From: JANWZL01 sp041640815
GTDB taxonomy: Bacteria; Pseudomonadota; Gammaproteobacteria; Burkholderiales; Thiobacillaceae
Direction of reading: 5' to 3'
DNA: 23,538 bases
Assembly: GCA_041640815.1 (NCBI GenBank)
Contig: JBEPZO010000033.1
Coordinates: 1 to 23,538, forward strand
Made by a program: the position numbers and the translations under genes. Numbering within the stretch: position 1 is the stretch's first letter; the number at the start of each line of letters is the position of its first letter. Under the pieces are notes generated by a model that had not been told where the DNA came from, ran no database searches, and saw nothing but the letters and a program-made list of their open reading frames with translations. Below, one piece after another: positions 1-7,344 of the stretch.

Positions 1-253
1 CGGGGTGTTTCTTGCTCCAGTCCCACTTGTCGTGGATGAAAAGGCCACGAAAGAGCGCTTCGTTGCCGCAGAAGAGCTCGGCTAAGGTGTCGAGGAAAAG
101 GCTTTTGCCAAAGCGGCGCGGGCGGGAGAGAAAATAGTACTTGCCGGTGGTGGCAAGCCGATGGGCAAACGCCGTCTTGTCCACATAGTAGTAACCCTCC
201 TCGCGAATTTCGCGCAAGGTCTGGATGCCTATGGGTAGCTTTTTGCGCGTCAT
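1..253 (-). CDS. AAA-ATPase-like domain protein (PF09820 type), N-terminal part only
   Basis: Open on the minus strand from an ATG at 253 to the window edge (84 codons), so the C-terminus lies outside. The N-terminus begins MTRKKLPIGIQTLREI, then YYYVDKT, then SRPRRFGKSLFLDTL (residues 43-57), whose GK-S (K50, S51) is the degenerate P-loop of the AAA-ATPase-like family. Full-length members are about 500-580 residues and usually carry a C-terminal PD-(D/E)XK nuclease-like domain; this is family knowledge, not seen here. In-frame ATGs also exist at 262 and 277; the one at 253 has GAGG about 11 nt upstream and gives the family-typical start, so I prefer it. It lies on the same strand 77 nt after mtaD. 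The family is patchily distributed and often multicopy, so this may be accessory DNA. Cellular role is unknown. Confidence 0.8.
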   Translation of the reverse strand, partial: MTRKKLPIGIQTLREIREEGYYYVDKTAFAHRLATTGKYYFLSRPRRFGKSLFLDTLAELFCGNEALFRGLFIHDKWDWSKKHP

Positions 254-330
254 CGCGGGCATTGCCTCATTATGCATCGTGCCGGCTTTGGCGAGCGTGG
301 TGGGGCGCTTGCGTCAGGCTATGTAGCGTT

Positions 331-1650
331 TCAGTGGCTGATCAGCCGCTGTCGCCAGCGCTGGGCCCGGGCCACGACCTCGGCTGTGTCCAAGGTCAGG
401 CAACAGCGGTCGCGCACCACCTCGCGGCCCGCAACCCAGACATGGGTTACGTCCTCGCGCCCGGCGCTATAGACGAGGTGAGACACCGGATCGTAGCAGG
501 GTTGTGTGTGCGCACCATTGAGGTCGACGGCGACGAGATCGGCCGCCTTGCCCACCTCAATGGAGCCGATGTGCGCCTCGAGCCCGAGGGCGCGGGCGCC
601 ATTGAGCGTGGCCATGCGCAGCGCCTGCCGGGCGGGCATGACCTCCGGCCGGCCGGATACCCCCTTGGCCAGCAAGGCCGCCAGTCGCATCTCCTGCCAA
701 CCGTCGAGTTTATTGTTGCTGGCGGCGCCGTCCGTACCCAGCCCTACGTTCACCCCGCCCGCGAGCAGCGCGGCGGTTGGTGCGATGCCGCTGGCGAGCT
801 TGAGGTTGGAGGTGGGGCAATGGGCGACATGACAGCCGTGCTCGCGTAGCAGCCCGATTTCTTCGTCCATGAGATGCACCGCATGCACGGCGATGAGGTC
901 TGGCCCCAGCAAGCCGAGGCGACGCAGGCGTTGCAAGGGTCTCATCCCGTATTGCGCAACGCTTTGGCTCAATTCCTCGCGGGTCTCGTGCAGGTGGATG
1001 TGGATGGGCATGTCGAGCTGCTGGGCGTAGACCAGGACCTTTTCCAGGCTGCGATCACTGGTGGAGTAGGGCGCATGCGGCGCCATGCAGAAGCTCACCA
1101 GTGGCTGGTCGCGCTGGGCGTCTCGCAGCTCGAGGCCCTTGTTCAGATAGCTATCCAGGTCGGCCGCGTAGCTCGAGGGGTGATCGATGACGATGATACC
1201 TGCGGCGATGCGTTGCCCGGCCTCGATGGCCGCCTCCACGGCGGCATCTGGATAGAAATACATGTCGTTGAAACAGGTGATGCCGCCCTTGAGCATTTCC
1301 AGGCAGGCCAGCCGCGTGCCGTCATAGACGAATTCACGCGATACCCAGCGCCGCTCCGCCGGCCAGATGTGCTCGGTGAGCCAAGCCATCAGGGGTAGGT
1401 CGTCGGCAAAGCCGCGCAGCAGGGTCATGGCCGCATGGGCGTGGAGGTTGATCAGGCCAGGGATGAGCGCATGGCCAGGCAGACGGTGATGGCTTTGGGC
1501 ACGGTAGCGTTGGTCGGCTTCGGCGCTGGGCAGGATGTCGACGATTCTGCCGGCATCGACGATCACGGCATGGTTGCTCATGACCCTGTCTTCCGGCTCT
1601 ACTGGGATGAGCCAGCCTGGATCGATACGTAGCGCGACATCCTTGGGCAT
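331..1650 (-). CDS. mtaD: TRZ/ATZ-family amidohydrolase, probable 5-methylthioadenosine/S-adenosylhomocysteine deaminase
   Basis: 439 residues, the family's usual length. It is a metal-dependent amidohydrolase TIM barrel: HAH at residues 70-72 (metal ligands), PHAPYSTS at 191-198, HIHLHET at 217-223 (H219 and E222 fit the HxxE metal/catalytic pair of MTA/SAH deaminases), HAVH at 256-259 and GLGTDGAASNN at 303-313 (D307 the metal ligand). Family members deaminate methylthioadenosine or S-adenosylhomocysteine to the inosyl products; closely related enzymes act on other aminated heterocycles, so substrate is inferred. The open frame runs to 1935, but the first 95 codons have no homology-like content and would overlap the gyrA start; MPKDVALRIDPGWL at 1650 is the family-like start. 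The SD is weak. It is transcribed divergently from gyrA, an order I recall from other Proteobacteria. Confidence 0.87.
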   Translation of the reverse strand: MPKDVALRIDPGWLIPVEPEDRVMSNHAVIVDAGRIVDILPSAEADQRYRAQSHHRLPGHALIPGLINLHAHAAMTLLRGFADDLPLMAWLTEHIWPAERRWVSREFVYDGTRLACLEMLKGGITCFNDMYFYPDAAVEAAIEAGQRIAAGIIVIDHPSSYAADLDSYLNKGLELRDAQRDQPLVSFCMAPHAPYSTSDRSLEKVLVYAQQLDMPIHIHLHETREELSQSVAQYGMRPLQRLRRLGLLGPDLIAVHAVHLMDEEIGLLREHGCHVAHCPTSNLKLASGIAPTAALLAGGVNVGLGTDGAASNNKLDGWQEMRLAALLAKGVSGRPEVMPARQALRMATLNGARALGLEAHIGSIEVGKAADLVAVDLNGAHTQPCYDPVSHLVYSAGREDVTHVWVAGREVVRDRCCLTLDTAEVVARAQRWRQRLISH

Positions 1651-1925
1651 GGTGCAGTGCGGTCTAAGGCAAGGCCTTGGGGCGAATCGTGAATGCGGGC
1701 ATGACGCGATGCTGAGATGATAAAATGTCGCTTGCGTTTTCCATAGCGAGAAGCGGTCGTCTGACACCCCTCTTGCGGCCGCACCCGCTCGGCTAACAAA
1801 GTTGCGTCTGCGCTCACGGTGGTATAGCAAGCTGCCCATTGTACTTGGGCCGAGCGAGCGTACGCGCAGCCTGCATGGCGGGCCCGCGGTCAAGCCCGTC
1901 TCAGCACCATAACCACATCCAGCGC
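1651..1925. promoter_or_regulatory. Divergent intergenic region of mtaD and gyrA
   Basis: This 275-nt gap must hold the promoters of both divergent genes. The only clearly AT-rich patch is around 1715-1745, with TAAAAT at 1721-1726 on the plus strand and TATCAT on the minus strand at 1722-1717, both -10-like. Neither has a convincing -35 hexamer at 16-18 nt, so exact promoters are not assigned. No other gene is supported here. Confidence 0.3.
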
Positions 1926-4469
1926 ATGGAACCATTCGCCAAGGAAACCCTACCAGTCAGCCTCGAGGAGGAGATGCGGCGCTCTTACCTCGATTACGCC
2001 ATGAGCGTGATCGTGGGCCGGGCCCTGCCTGACGCCCGCGATGGCCTGAAGCCGGTGCACCGCCGCATCCTTTACGCCATGCACGAATCCAACTACGTGT
2101 GGAACCGGCCCTATGTCAAGTGCGCGCGCGTGGTTGGCGACGTATTGGGTAAATACCACCCGCATGGCGATGCCGCGACCTACGACGCCCTGGTGCGCAT
2201 GGCGCAGGACTTCTCCATGCGCTATCCACTGATCGATGGCCAGGGCAACTTTGGATCCGTCGATGGCGATTCCCCGGCGGCTTACCGCTACACCGAGTGC
2301 CGGCTCATGCGGCTTGCCGGCGAGCTGCTGGCCGACATCGACAAGGAGACGGTGGATTTCGGCCCCAACTATGACGGCAAGGAGCTGGAGCCCCTGGTCT
2401 TACCGGCCAAGGTCCCCAACTTGCTCATCAACGGCGCCTCTGGCATTGCCGTGGGCATGGCTACCAGCATCCCACCGCACAACCTCGGGGAGATCGTGGA
2501 TGCCTGCCTCGCGCTCTTGGAAAACCCGGAGCTTACTGTGGACGAGCTCATCGAGCGGGTGCCGGCGCCAGATTTCCCCACCGCCGGCATCATCTACGGC
2601 TTGGAGGGCGTGCGCGAGGGCTACCGAACGGGGCGCGGCCGCGTGGTGATGCGCGCCAAATGCCATTTCGAAGACATCGAAAAGGGCGGCGGGCGTCAGG
2701 CCATCGTGATCGATGAGCTGCCCTATCAGGTGAACAAGGCCAGCCTCTGTGCCAAGATCGGCGAGCTGGTCAGGGAGAAGGCGATCGAGGGCATCACCGA
2801 GATCCGCGATGAGTCGGACAAGACCGGCATGCGGGTGGTGATCGAGCTGCGCCGCGGCGAGATGCCCGATGTCATCCTCAACAATCTCTACAAGCAGACC
2901 CAGATGCAGGACACCTTCGGCATCAACATGGTGGCCCTGCTCGACGGTCAGCCGCGGCTATTGAACCTCAAACAGCTGCTCGAGGCCTTTCTGCGCCATC
3001 GCCGAGAGGTCATCACCCGTCGCACCAAGCACGAGCTCAAGAAGGCACGCGAGCGCGCCCACATCCTCGAGGGGCTGGCGGTGGCCCTGGCCAACGTCGA
3101 CGAGATGATCGCCCTCATCAAGGCCTCCGCCACCCCAGCCGAGGCCAAGGTGGCGCTGATGTCGCGGGCCTGGCGTTCCTCGCTGGTGGAAGAAATGCTT
3201 GCGCGTGCCCATGGCGAGGACTACCGACCGGTGGATTTGGCGCCCGAGTACGGTCTGAAGGCAGACGGCTATCACCTCTCCGAACTTCAGGCCCAACGCA
3301 TCCTGGAGATGCAGCTCCAGCGTCTGACGAACCTCGAGCAGGACAAGATCGTCGCCGAGTACAAAGAGGTCATGGCGCGCATCACCGATCTGCTCGACAT
3401 CCTCGACAAGCCTGAGCGGGTCACGCGCATCATCGCCGAGGAATTGACCGAGTTGAAACAGCAATTCGGCGATGCGCGGCGCAGCGAGATCGTCGCCGAG
3501 ACGCAGTCCTTCAGCCTGGAGGATCTGATCGCGCCGCAAGACGTCGTCGTCACCCTCTCGCATGCCGGATACATCAAGTCGCAGCCCCTGGACGAGTATC
3601 GCACGCAGAAGCGCGGCGGCCGTGGCAAACAGGCAGCGACCACCAAGGAAGAGGATTTCATCGAGAAGCTCTTCATCGCCAATACCCACGATTACATCCT
3701 CTGCTTCAGCAATAAGGGGCGGATGTACTGGCTAAAGGTCTACGAGGTGCCGCAAGGCAGCCGTACGAGCCGAGGCAAGCCGATCATCAACCTGCTGAAG
3801 GTGGAAGAGGGGGAGAAGATCACCGCCATCCTACCGGTGAAGGCCTTCACGGACGACCGCTACGTGTTCATGGCCACGGCACTCGGAACGGTGAAGAAGA
3901 CGCCGTTGTCCGAGTTCTCGCGCCCGCGCAGCAATGGCATCATCGCCGTCAACTTGGATGCAGGCGATCACCTCATCGGTGTGGCCATCACCGATGGCAA
4001 GCATGATGTGATGCTTTTCACCGACGAGGGCAAGGCCAACCGCTTCGATGAGAACGAGGTGCGCCCCATGGGTAGGCTAGCGCGCGGCGTGCGCGGCATC
4101 AGGTTGACCGGCAGCGCGCAGGTGATCGCCCTGCTGGTGGCGGAGAACGAGCAGCAATACGTGCTGACCGCCACGGAAAACGGCTATGGCAAGCGTACGC
4201 CGATCACCGAGTTCACCCGTCATGGCCGCGGCGGTCAGGGCATCATCGCCATGCAGACGACGGCCCGCAACGGCAAGGTGGTCGCCGCGACCTTGGTCGA
4301 GCCCGACGATGAGATCATGCTTATCACGACCGGCGGCGTGCTGATCCGCACCCGGGTGAGCGAGATCCGCAGCCAGGGCCGTTCCACCCAGGGCGTCACG
4401 CTGATCAGCCTGGCCGAGGGCGAGAAGCTATCCGGCTTGCAGAAGGTGATCGAACAAGAGGGCGAGTGA
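1926..4469 (+). CDS. gyrA: DNA gyrase subunit A
   Basis: 847 residues. GyrA breaks and rejoins DNA in the GyrA2GyrB2 complex that introduces negative supercoils. Visible landmarks: the N-terminal block SLEEEMRRSYLDYAMS at residues 12-27, GLKPVHRR at 40-47, quinolone pocket GDAATYD at 81-87, catalytic Tyr122 in YRYTECRL (120-127), the coiled-coil/tower region around 380-520 and a C-terminal DNA-wrapping beta-pinwheel that starts with the GyrA box QKRGGRG at 561-567. The box separates it from ParC. The frame is open 29 codons further up, but that stretch has no GyrA similarity; MEPFAKETLPVSLEEE at 1926 is the normal start. No good SD precedes it. Position 83 is Ala where E. coli has Ser, while Asp87 is kept. 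The C-terminus is short and lacks a long acidic tail. Convergent with the hfq-like gene. Confidence 0.97.
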   Translation: MEPFAKETLPVSLEEEMRRSYLDYAMSVIVGRALPDARDGLKPVHRRILYAMHESNYVWNRPYVKCARVVGDVLGKYHPHGDAATYDALVRMAQDFSMRYPLIDGQGNFGSVDGDSPAAYRYTECRLMRLAGELLADIDKETVDFGPNYDGKELEPLVLPAKVPNLLINGASGIAVGMATSIPPHNLGEIVDACLALLENPELTVDELIERVPAPDFPTAGIIYGLEGVREGYRTGRGRVVMRAKCHFEDIEKGGGRQAIVIDELPYQVNKASLCAKIGELVREKAIEGITEIRDESDKTGMRVVIELRRGEMPDVILNNLYKQTQMQDTFGINMVALLDGQPRLLNLKQLLEAFLRHRREVITRRTKHELKKARERAHILEGLAVALANVDEMIALIKASATPAEAKVALMSRAWRSSLVEEMLARAHGEDYRPVDLAPEYGLKADGYHLSELQAQRILEMQLQRLTNLEQDKIVAEYKEVMARITDLLDILDKPERVTRIIAEELTELKQQFGDARRSEIVAETQSFSLEDLIAPQDVVVTLSHAGYIKSQPLDEYRTQKRGGRGKQAATTKEEDFIEKLFIANTHDYILCFSNKGRMYWLKVYEVPQGSRTSRGKPIINLLKVEEGEKITAILPVKAFTDDRYVFMATALGTVKKTPLSEFSRPRSNGIIAVNLDAGDHLIGVAITDGKHDVMLFTDEGKANRFDENEVRPMGRLARGVRGIRLTGSAQVIALLVAENEQQYVLTATENGYGKRTPITEFTRHGRGGQGIIAMQTTARNGKVVAATLVEPDDEIMLITTGGVLIRTRVSEIRSQGRSTQGVTLISLAEGEKLSGLQKVIEQEGE

Positions 4470-4484
4470 GGGCGTCGCTCGTCG

Positions 4485-4513
4485 GCGCCCCGCTACGCCC
4501 TGGCGCTGGGCGC
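4485..4513. terminator. Possible GC-rich hairpin between convergent gyrA and hfq-like genes
   Basis: GCGCCC at 4485-4490 pairs with GGGCGC at 4508-4513, in the 76-nt gap between two convergent genes. A loop of 17 nt that contains further CGCCC/GGGCG options means alternative folds are possible. There is no T-tract on either strand, so it is at best a Rho-assisted or bidirectional processing element. Confidence 0.25.
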
Positions 4514-4545
4514 GCGGAGTGAGTCGTGCCACCGCCCGCGCGGCG

Positions 4546-4803
4546 TCAATCAGCGCTCGCCTTGGCGCCGATTTTGGCCTGCAGGCTCACCTGCCGCATG
4601 GGTGAGACGGTGGAGATGGCGTGCTTGAAGATGGCCTGCACCGTCTGCTCGTTTGCCCGCAGCAACACCATGTATTGATCGAAGGATTCGATCTTGCCCA
4701 CCAGCTTGATGCCATTGACTAAGAACACGGCGCAGGGGATGTGTTCCTTGCGCAGGGTGTTGAGGAAGATGTCCTGTAGGTTGTGGCGTTCTTTCTCGGT
4801 CAT
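4546..4803 (-). CDS. hfq: Divergent Hfq-type Sm-fold RNA chaperone
   Basis: 85 residues. Hfq is a hexameric Sm ring that pairs small RNAs with mRNAs. The Sm1 motif is seen in FLVNGIKLVGKIESFDQY (residues 27-44) and Sm2 in IFKHAISTVSP (58-68); the N-terminal QDIFLNTLRKEH (10-21) matches the proximal face and rim region. Q10, F41, D42, Q43, K60 and H61 correspond to conserved RNA-binding positions. Differences from classical Hfq: Ile instead of Pro in QDPFL, and a longer segment between the Sm motifs (RANEQTVQAIFK, 49-60; two residues longer than the E. coli form as I recall it, one longer than typical beta forms). The C-terminal tail is short (about 15 residues). It is not next to hflX/miaA/der, the usual hfq neighbourhood, so it may be a second hfq. 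Start ATG at 4803 has only a weak AGAAAG-like SD. Confidence 0.85.
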   Translation of the reverse strand: MTEKERHNLQDIFLNTLRKEHIPCAVFLVNGIKLVGKIESFDQYMVLLRANEQTVQAIFKHAISTVSPMRQVSLQAKIGAKASAD

Positions 4804-4841
4804 CGTTTTTTCTTTCTGATCGAATCCATATCCGCGGTGGC

Positions 4842-4850
4842 ATCATACCA
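4842..4850 (-). promoter_or_regulatory. Extended -10 promoter candidate for the hfq-like gene
   Basis: Reading the minus strand, TGGTATGAT fits the TGnTATAAT extended -10 pattern (5 of 6 in the hexamer). No good -35 is present 16-18 nt upstream, which is tolerated in extended -10 promoters. Initiation near 4835 would leave a leader of about 30 nt. It suggests the gene is transcribed separately from ppiC. Confidence 0.45.
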
Positions 4851-5254
4851 CGGCGGCCAAATCCCATGACAGGCCGCTTTCCCCACTCCGGCCAGCCCTC
4901 GGGCGGACAGGCATGGAAGCGGTTGGCAGGCGCTTGCCGGCCCATGTGTCGGTCTCCCGCGGCCAACGCCGCTCGGTCATTAGACGGGTGTTCGTGGGCG
5001 AAGTTGCATCGCGGCTGCCAGCCGCGCCGCGCCAGGGGGCGATCGGCGCTGACTATGGTCGGGCATGGCGCGCAGAAAGGGGCCCGGACGACGGATCGCG
5101 CGCGGTGCGTAGCCTGCCCATGGCAGCTGCACCCCGCCTTTTGTCAGGCCAGCTTGCTGGAGGTGGCTGGACGAAGTGGGCGCAAGCTGGCGCCAGCGAT
5201 GGCCGTGAGCGGAAAAGGTGATCAGGCCGCGAGCGTCTGCGCCAAGGCGCGCGC
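4851..5254. other. Gene-free stretch between ppiC and the hfq-like gene
   Basis: About 400 nt with no recognisable coding region. Short open frames on both strands are rich in Arg, Ala, Gly and Pro, lack known motifs, and look like noise from high GC. The one clear structure is a perfect 10-bp inverted repeat listed separately. It could hold the 3' end of the ppiC operon transcript, regulatory DNA or a small RNA; nothing in the sequence decides among these. Confidence 0.5.
5148..5191. repeat. Perfect 10-bp inverted repeat
   Basis: GCCAGCTTGC at 5148-5157 is the exact reverse complement of GCAAGCTGGC at 5182-5191, with a 24-nt spacer. It starts about 64 nt downstream of the ppiC stop on the minus strand. 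No T-run follows on either strand, so it is not a canonical intrinsic terminator; it may be a Rho-dependent 3' end stabiliser or part of an RNA. Confidence 0.5.
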
Positions 5255-6061
5255 TCATTCCACCTTGGCTTTGCTGCTCAGTTCACGCACATAGTTGCGG
5301 ATGGCAAGCTGCTGCAACTGCTGCGCGAGGCGCGCTTTCGCCTCTTCGTAGCTCGGGAATTGCAGGCTGCGCACATCGTCGAGCCGGATGACGTGCCAGC
5401 CGAAGCGAGTGTGCACGGGGTTTTCCGCCAACTGGCCCTTTTTGAGACGGGTCATTGCTTCGGCGAACTCCGGCACCAGCGTGGCCGGCGCGACCCAGCC
5501 CAGATCGCCGCCGTTGGCGGCGGAAGGGTCTAAAGAGTGCCTTTTGGCGAGGTCTTCGAACTTTGTTTTGCGGGCCTTGAGGCGCTGGATGAGCTCGCGC
5601 GCCTCTTGCTCACTGGCCACCAGGATGTGCCGCACGCGATACTCGGTGTCGCCGGCACGCGCTTTGGCCTTGTCATATTCGGCGCGCAGGGTCTCCTCGC
5701 TCACCGGGTTTTTGCGCAGATATTCCTCCAGTACGGCACGGCCGAGCAATTCCTTGCGTTGAAACTCGATCATGGCGGTCAGGCGCGGGTTTTTGTCGAG
5801 GCCGGTGCGCTGCGCCTCTTGGGCGAGCAGCTCGGCCACGATCAGGGACTCGCGCAGGTTGGCATCGGTGAGGGCATCGCCAGATTGGCCACGCGCCGCG
5901 CGCGCGTTGCGCAAGAACTCGGCATAGATGGCAGGGATCGGCACGCCATTGACCACGGCGATGGGCTTCGCATCCCCCGCTTCTGTGGGCGTCTGGGCAT
6001 GGAGATGGCCAGCGGCAAGGCATGCCAGGGGTAGGGCGAGCAGGCAATGCAGGCGTTTCAT
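5255..6061 (-). CDS. Periplasmic parvulin-type peptidyl-prolyl cis-trans isomerase
   Basis: 268 residues. A Sec signal peptide spans residues 1-22 (MKRLHCLLALPLACLAAGHL followed by HA, likely cut before Q23). A SurA/PrsA-like helical N-domain covers about 33-130, with VNGVPIP at 37-43, and a PpiC/parvulin domain covers about 140-232: YRVRHILV (141-148, His145), NGGDLGWV (183-190), FGWHVIRLDDV (220-230, His223). It should act as a foldase or chaperone for exported proteins. ATG at 6061 is chosen because AAAGGA lies 5 nt upstream and the signal peptide begins MKR; a TTG five codons earlier is open but overlaps that SD. It is the last gene of the yciB-yciI-bolA-ppiC operon, 26 nt after bolA. Resembles PpiC/PpiD-like lone parvulins rather than full SurA, which has two parvulin domains. 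Confidence 0.9.
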   Translation of the reverse strand: MKRLHCLLALPLACLAAGHLHAQTPTEAGDAKPIAVVNGVPIPAIYAEFLRNARAARGQSGDALTDANLRESLIVAELLAQEAQRTGLDKNPRLTAMIEFQRKELLGRAVLEEYLRKNPVSEETLRAEYDKAKARAGDTEYRVRHILVASEQEARELIQRLKARKTKFEDLAKRHSLDPSAANGGDLGWVAPATLVPEFAEAMTRLKKGQLAENPVHTRFGWHVIRLDDVRSLQFPSYEEAKARLAQQLQQLAIRNYVRELSSKAKVE

Positions 6062-6087
6062 GGTGGTCCTTTGCAAGGATAGGGTGT

Positions 6088-6360
6088 TCAGCGCTCCTCG
6101 GGCGCGAGGGCGGTGATGGCGAGGGCGTGGATGCGGCCGCCGATGAGGGCGCCGAGCGCCTGATAGACCCGACGGTGACGCTCGACCTTGCTCATGTTGG
6201 AAAACTGCTTGGAGACGATCTTGAGGCGAAAGTGGCCACCGCCGGCGCGCGCTCCGGCGTGACCGGCATGCTGGGCGCTGTCATCGATGATTTCCAGCTC
6301 AATGGGCTCCAGGCTGGCCAGACAGGCGCGCATTTGGGCCTCGGTTGCGGCGTGGGTCAT
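6088..6360 (-). CDS. bolA: BolA family protein
   Basis: 90 residues, standard for BolA. The class II KH-like fold signature is visible: LEPIELEIIDDSAQHAGH at residues 17-34, then GGHFRLKIVSKQF (41-53), VERHRRVYQAL (59-69) and RIHALAITALAP (76-87), including the conserved His residues of the RHR and IHAL motifs. BolA proteins partner with monothiol glutaredoxins to bind [2Fe-2S] clusters, and some act in stress morphology control. Its ATG overlaps the yciI stop as ATGA, indicating translational coupling. Which BolA subtype (BolA, IbaG) it is cannot be set by eye; IbaG seems less likely from the RHRRVYQAL motif. Confidence 0.9.
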   Translation of the reverse strand: MTHAATEAQMRACLASLEPIELEIIDDSAQHAGHAGARAGGGHFRLKIVSKQFSNMSKVERHRRVYQALGALIGGRIHALAITALAPEER

Positions 6361-6662
6361 GGCAACACCTTTTTGAACGGTCGTACGCTGACGCGGGCAT
6401 AGACGCCGGCGGTCACGTAGGGGTCGGCCTGCGCCCAGGCCTGCGCGGCCTCTAGACTCTCGAAGCTGGCGACGATCAGGCTGCCGGTGAAACCGGCCGG
6501 CCCCGGATCGGGGCTGTCGATGGCGGGAAACGGACCGGCGATAAGCAGCCTACCCTCGTCCTTCAGGGCCTGCAGACGCGCCAGATGCGCCGGGCGAGCG
6601 GCCTGACGCAGGGCTAGGCTGTCGGGTGCGTCCTCGGCGATGATGGCGTAGAAGAGGTTCAT
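6357..6662 (-). CDS. yciI: YciI family protein
   Basis: 101 residues, typical YciI. The ferredoxin-like alpha+beta barrel family pattern is clear: RPAHLARLQALKDEGRLL at residues 23-40 (His26 and Asp35 are the conserved His-Asp pair thought to be active-site residues), AGPFPAIDSPDPG (42-54), AQAWAQADPYVTAGVY (73-88), and the VRPFKKV tail. No enzymatic function is firmly established for the family. It overlaps yciB upstream and bolA downstream, each by an ATGA, so it is translated as the middle gene of a coupled operon. Confidence 0.93.
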   Translation of the reverse strand: MNLFYAIIAEDAPDSLALRQAARPAHLARLQALKDEGRLLIAGPFPAIDSPDPGPAGFTGSLIVASFESLEAAQAWAQADPYVTAGVYARVSVRPFKKVLP

Positions 6663-7264
6663 TCGCGCACCTTGAGGTGACGGGCCAGGTAGAGGCTTTG
6701 ACCGAGGACGAACACTAGCATCAGCCCAAGGGTGCCAAACAGCTTGAAATCGACCCAGATATCGGTGGAATAACGGAAGGCGACGAAGAGGTTGGCCGCG
6801 CCGAGGAAAACGAAGAAGGCCGTCCAGCCGAGGTTAAGTCGACTCCAAACCGCCTCGGGCAGGCTGATTTGTTTTTGCATCAGCATCTGGATCAGGTTGC
6901 GCTCGAACAGGACTGGCGCAAGGCCCAAAGCGAGGGCGAACAGCCAGTAGAGCACGGTCGGCTTCCACTTGATGAAGGTCTCGTCTTGCAGGAACAGGGT
7001 CGCGCCGCCGAAGGCCACGATCAGTATGAGTGAGAGCCAGAGCATGGCATCGACCTGGCGGTGGCGCAGCCAAACCCAAGCCACCTGCACGAGGGTGGCG
7101 ACTATGGCTGCGACGGTGGCGATGAATACGCCTGGTTTGGCGCCGCCGTTGAGATGGATGCCCATGGCCGTAAGCAGGGCACGAGCGCCATCTGGATCGG
7201 CCGTACCCAGTTGATAGGCGGTGAAGAACAGGATGACGGGGAAGAGGTCGAAGAGCAGCTTCAT
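6659..7264 (-). CDS. yciB: Inner membrane septation protein YciB (IspZ / septation protein A)
   Basis: 201 residues. N-terminus MKLLFDLFPVILFFTAYQLG is diagnostic of this family, which has about five membrane segments; hydrophobic stretches lie near residues 6-20, 46-66, 74-92, 105-122 and 150-195. KWKPTVLYW (about 99-107) is a conserved family stretch. YciB is an inner-membrane protein linked to cell-envelope synthesis and normal septation, with reported links to elongasome and divisome proteins. It is the first gene of the minus-strand operon and diverges from the PHP gene; no strong SD or -10 is visible before it. Downstream yciI overlaps it by ATGA. Confidence 0.93.
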   Translation of the reverse strand: MKLLFDLFPVILFFTAYQLGTADPDGARALLTAMGIHLNGGAKPGVFIATVAAIVATLVQVAWVWLRHRQVDAMLWLSLILIVAFGGATLFLQDETFIKWKPTVLYWLFALALGLAPVLFERNLIQMLMQKQISLPEAVWSRLNLGWTAFFVFLGAANLFVAFRYSTDIWVDFKLFGTLGLMLVFVLGQSLYLARHLKVRE

Positions 7265-7305
7265 GCAGTTAATGCTGGCGCGTCATGGCCGCGGATAGGC
7301 CATTT

Positions 7306-7314
7306 TGCTATGAT
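7306..7314 (+). promoter_or_regulatory. Extended -10 promoter candidate for the PHP-yciO-S2P-trpS operon
   Basis: TGCTATGAT fits TGnTATAAT, with 5 of 6 hexamer matches, inside a locally AT-rich patch of the divergent gap between yciB and the PHP gene. No good -35 is present. Initiation near 7321 would give a leader of about 24 nt before the GTG start at 7345. Confidence 0.5.
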
Positions 7315-7344
7315 TGACCAATACTACTCAAGCTCGATTTTCGC

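Noticed and set aside
1651..1935. Upstream extension of the mtaD reading frame (95 codons)
   Set aside because: It contains no amidohydrolase-like sequence, overlaps the gyrA start, and would leave no promoter space; MPKDVALRIDPGWL is the family-like start.
2958..3689. 243-codon minus-strand frame inside gyrA
   Set aside because: It is antisense to the gyrase tower and C-terminal region, with codon pattern explained by gyrA; no family resemblance.
4980..5258. Minus-strand 92-codon frame whose ATG overlaps the ppiC stop as ATGA
   Set aside because: The overlap is suggestive of coupling, but the product is Arg/Ala/Pro/Gln-rich with no motif or regular structure and looks like a chance frame in GC-rich DNA.
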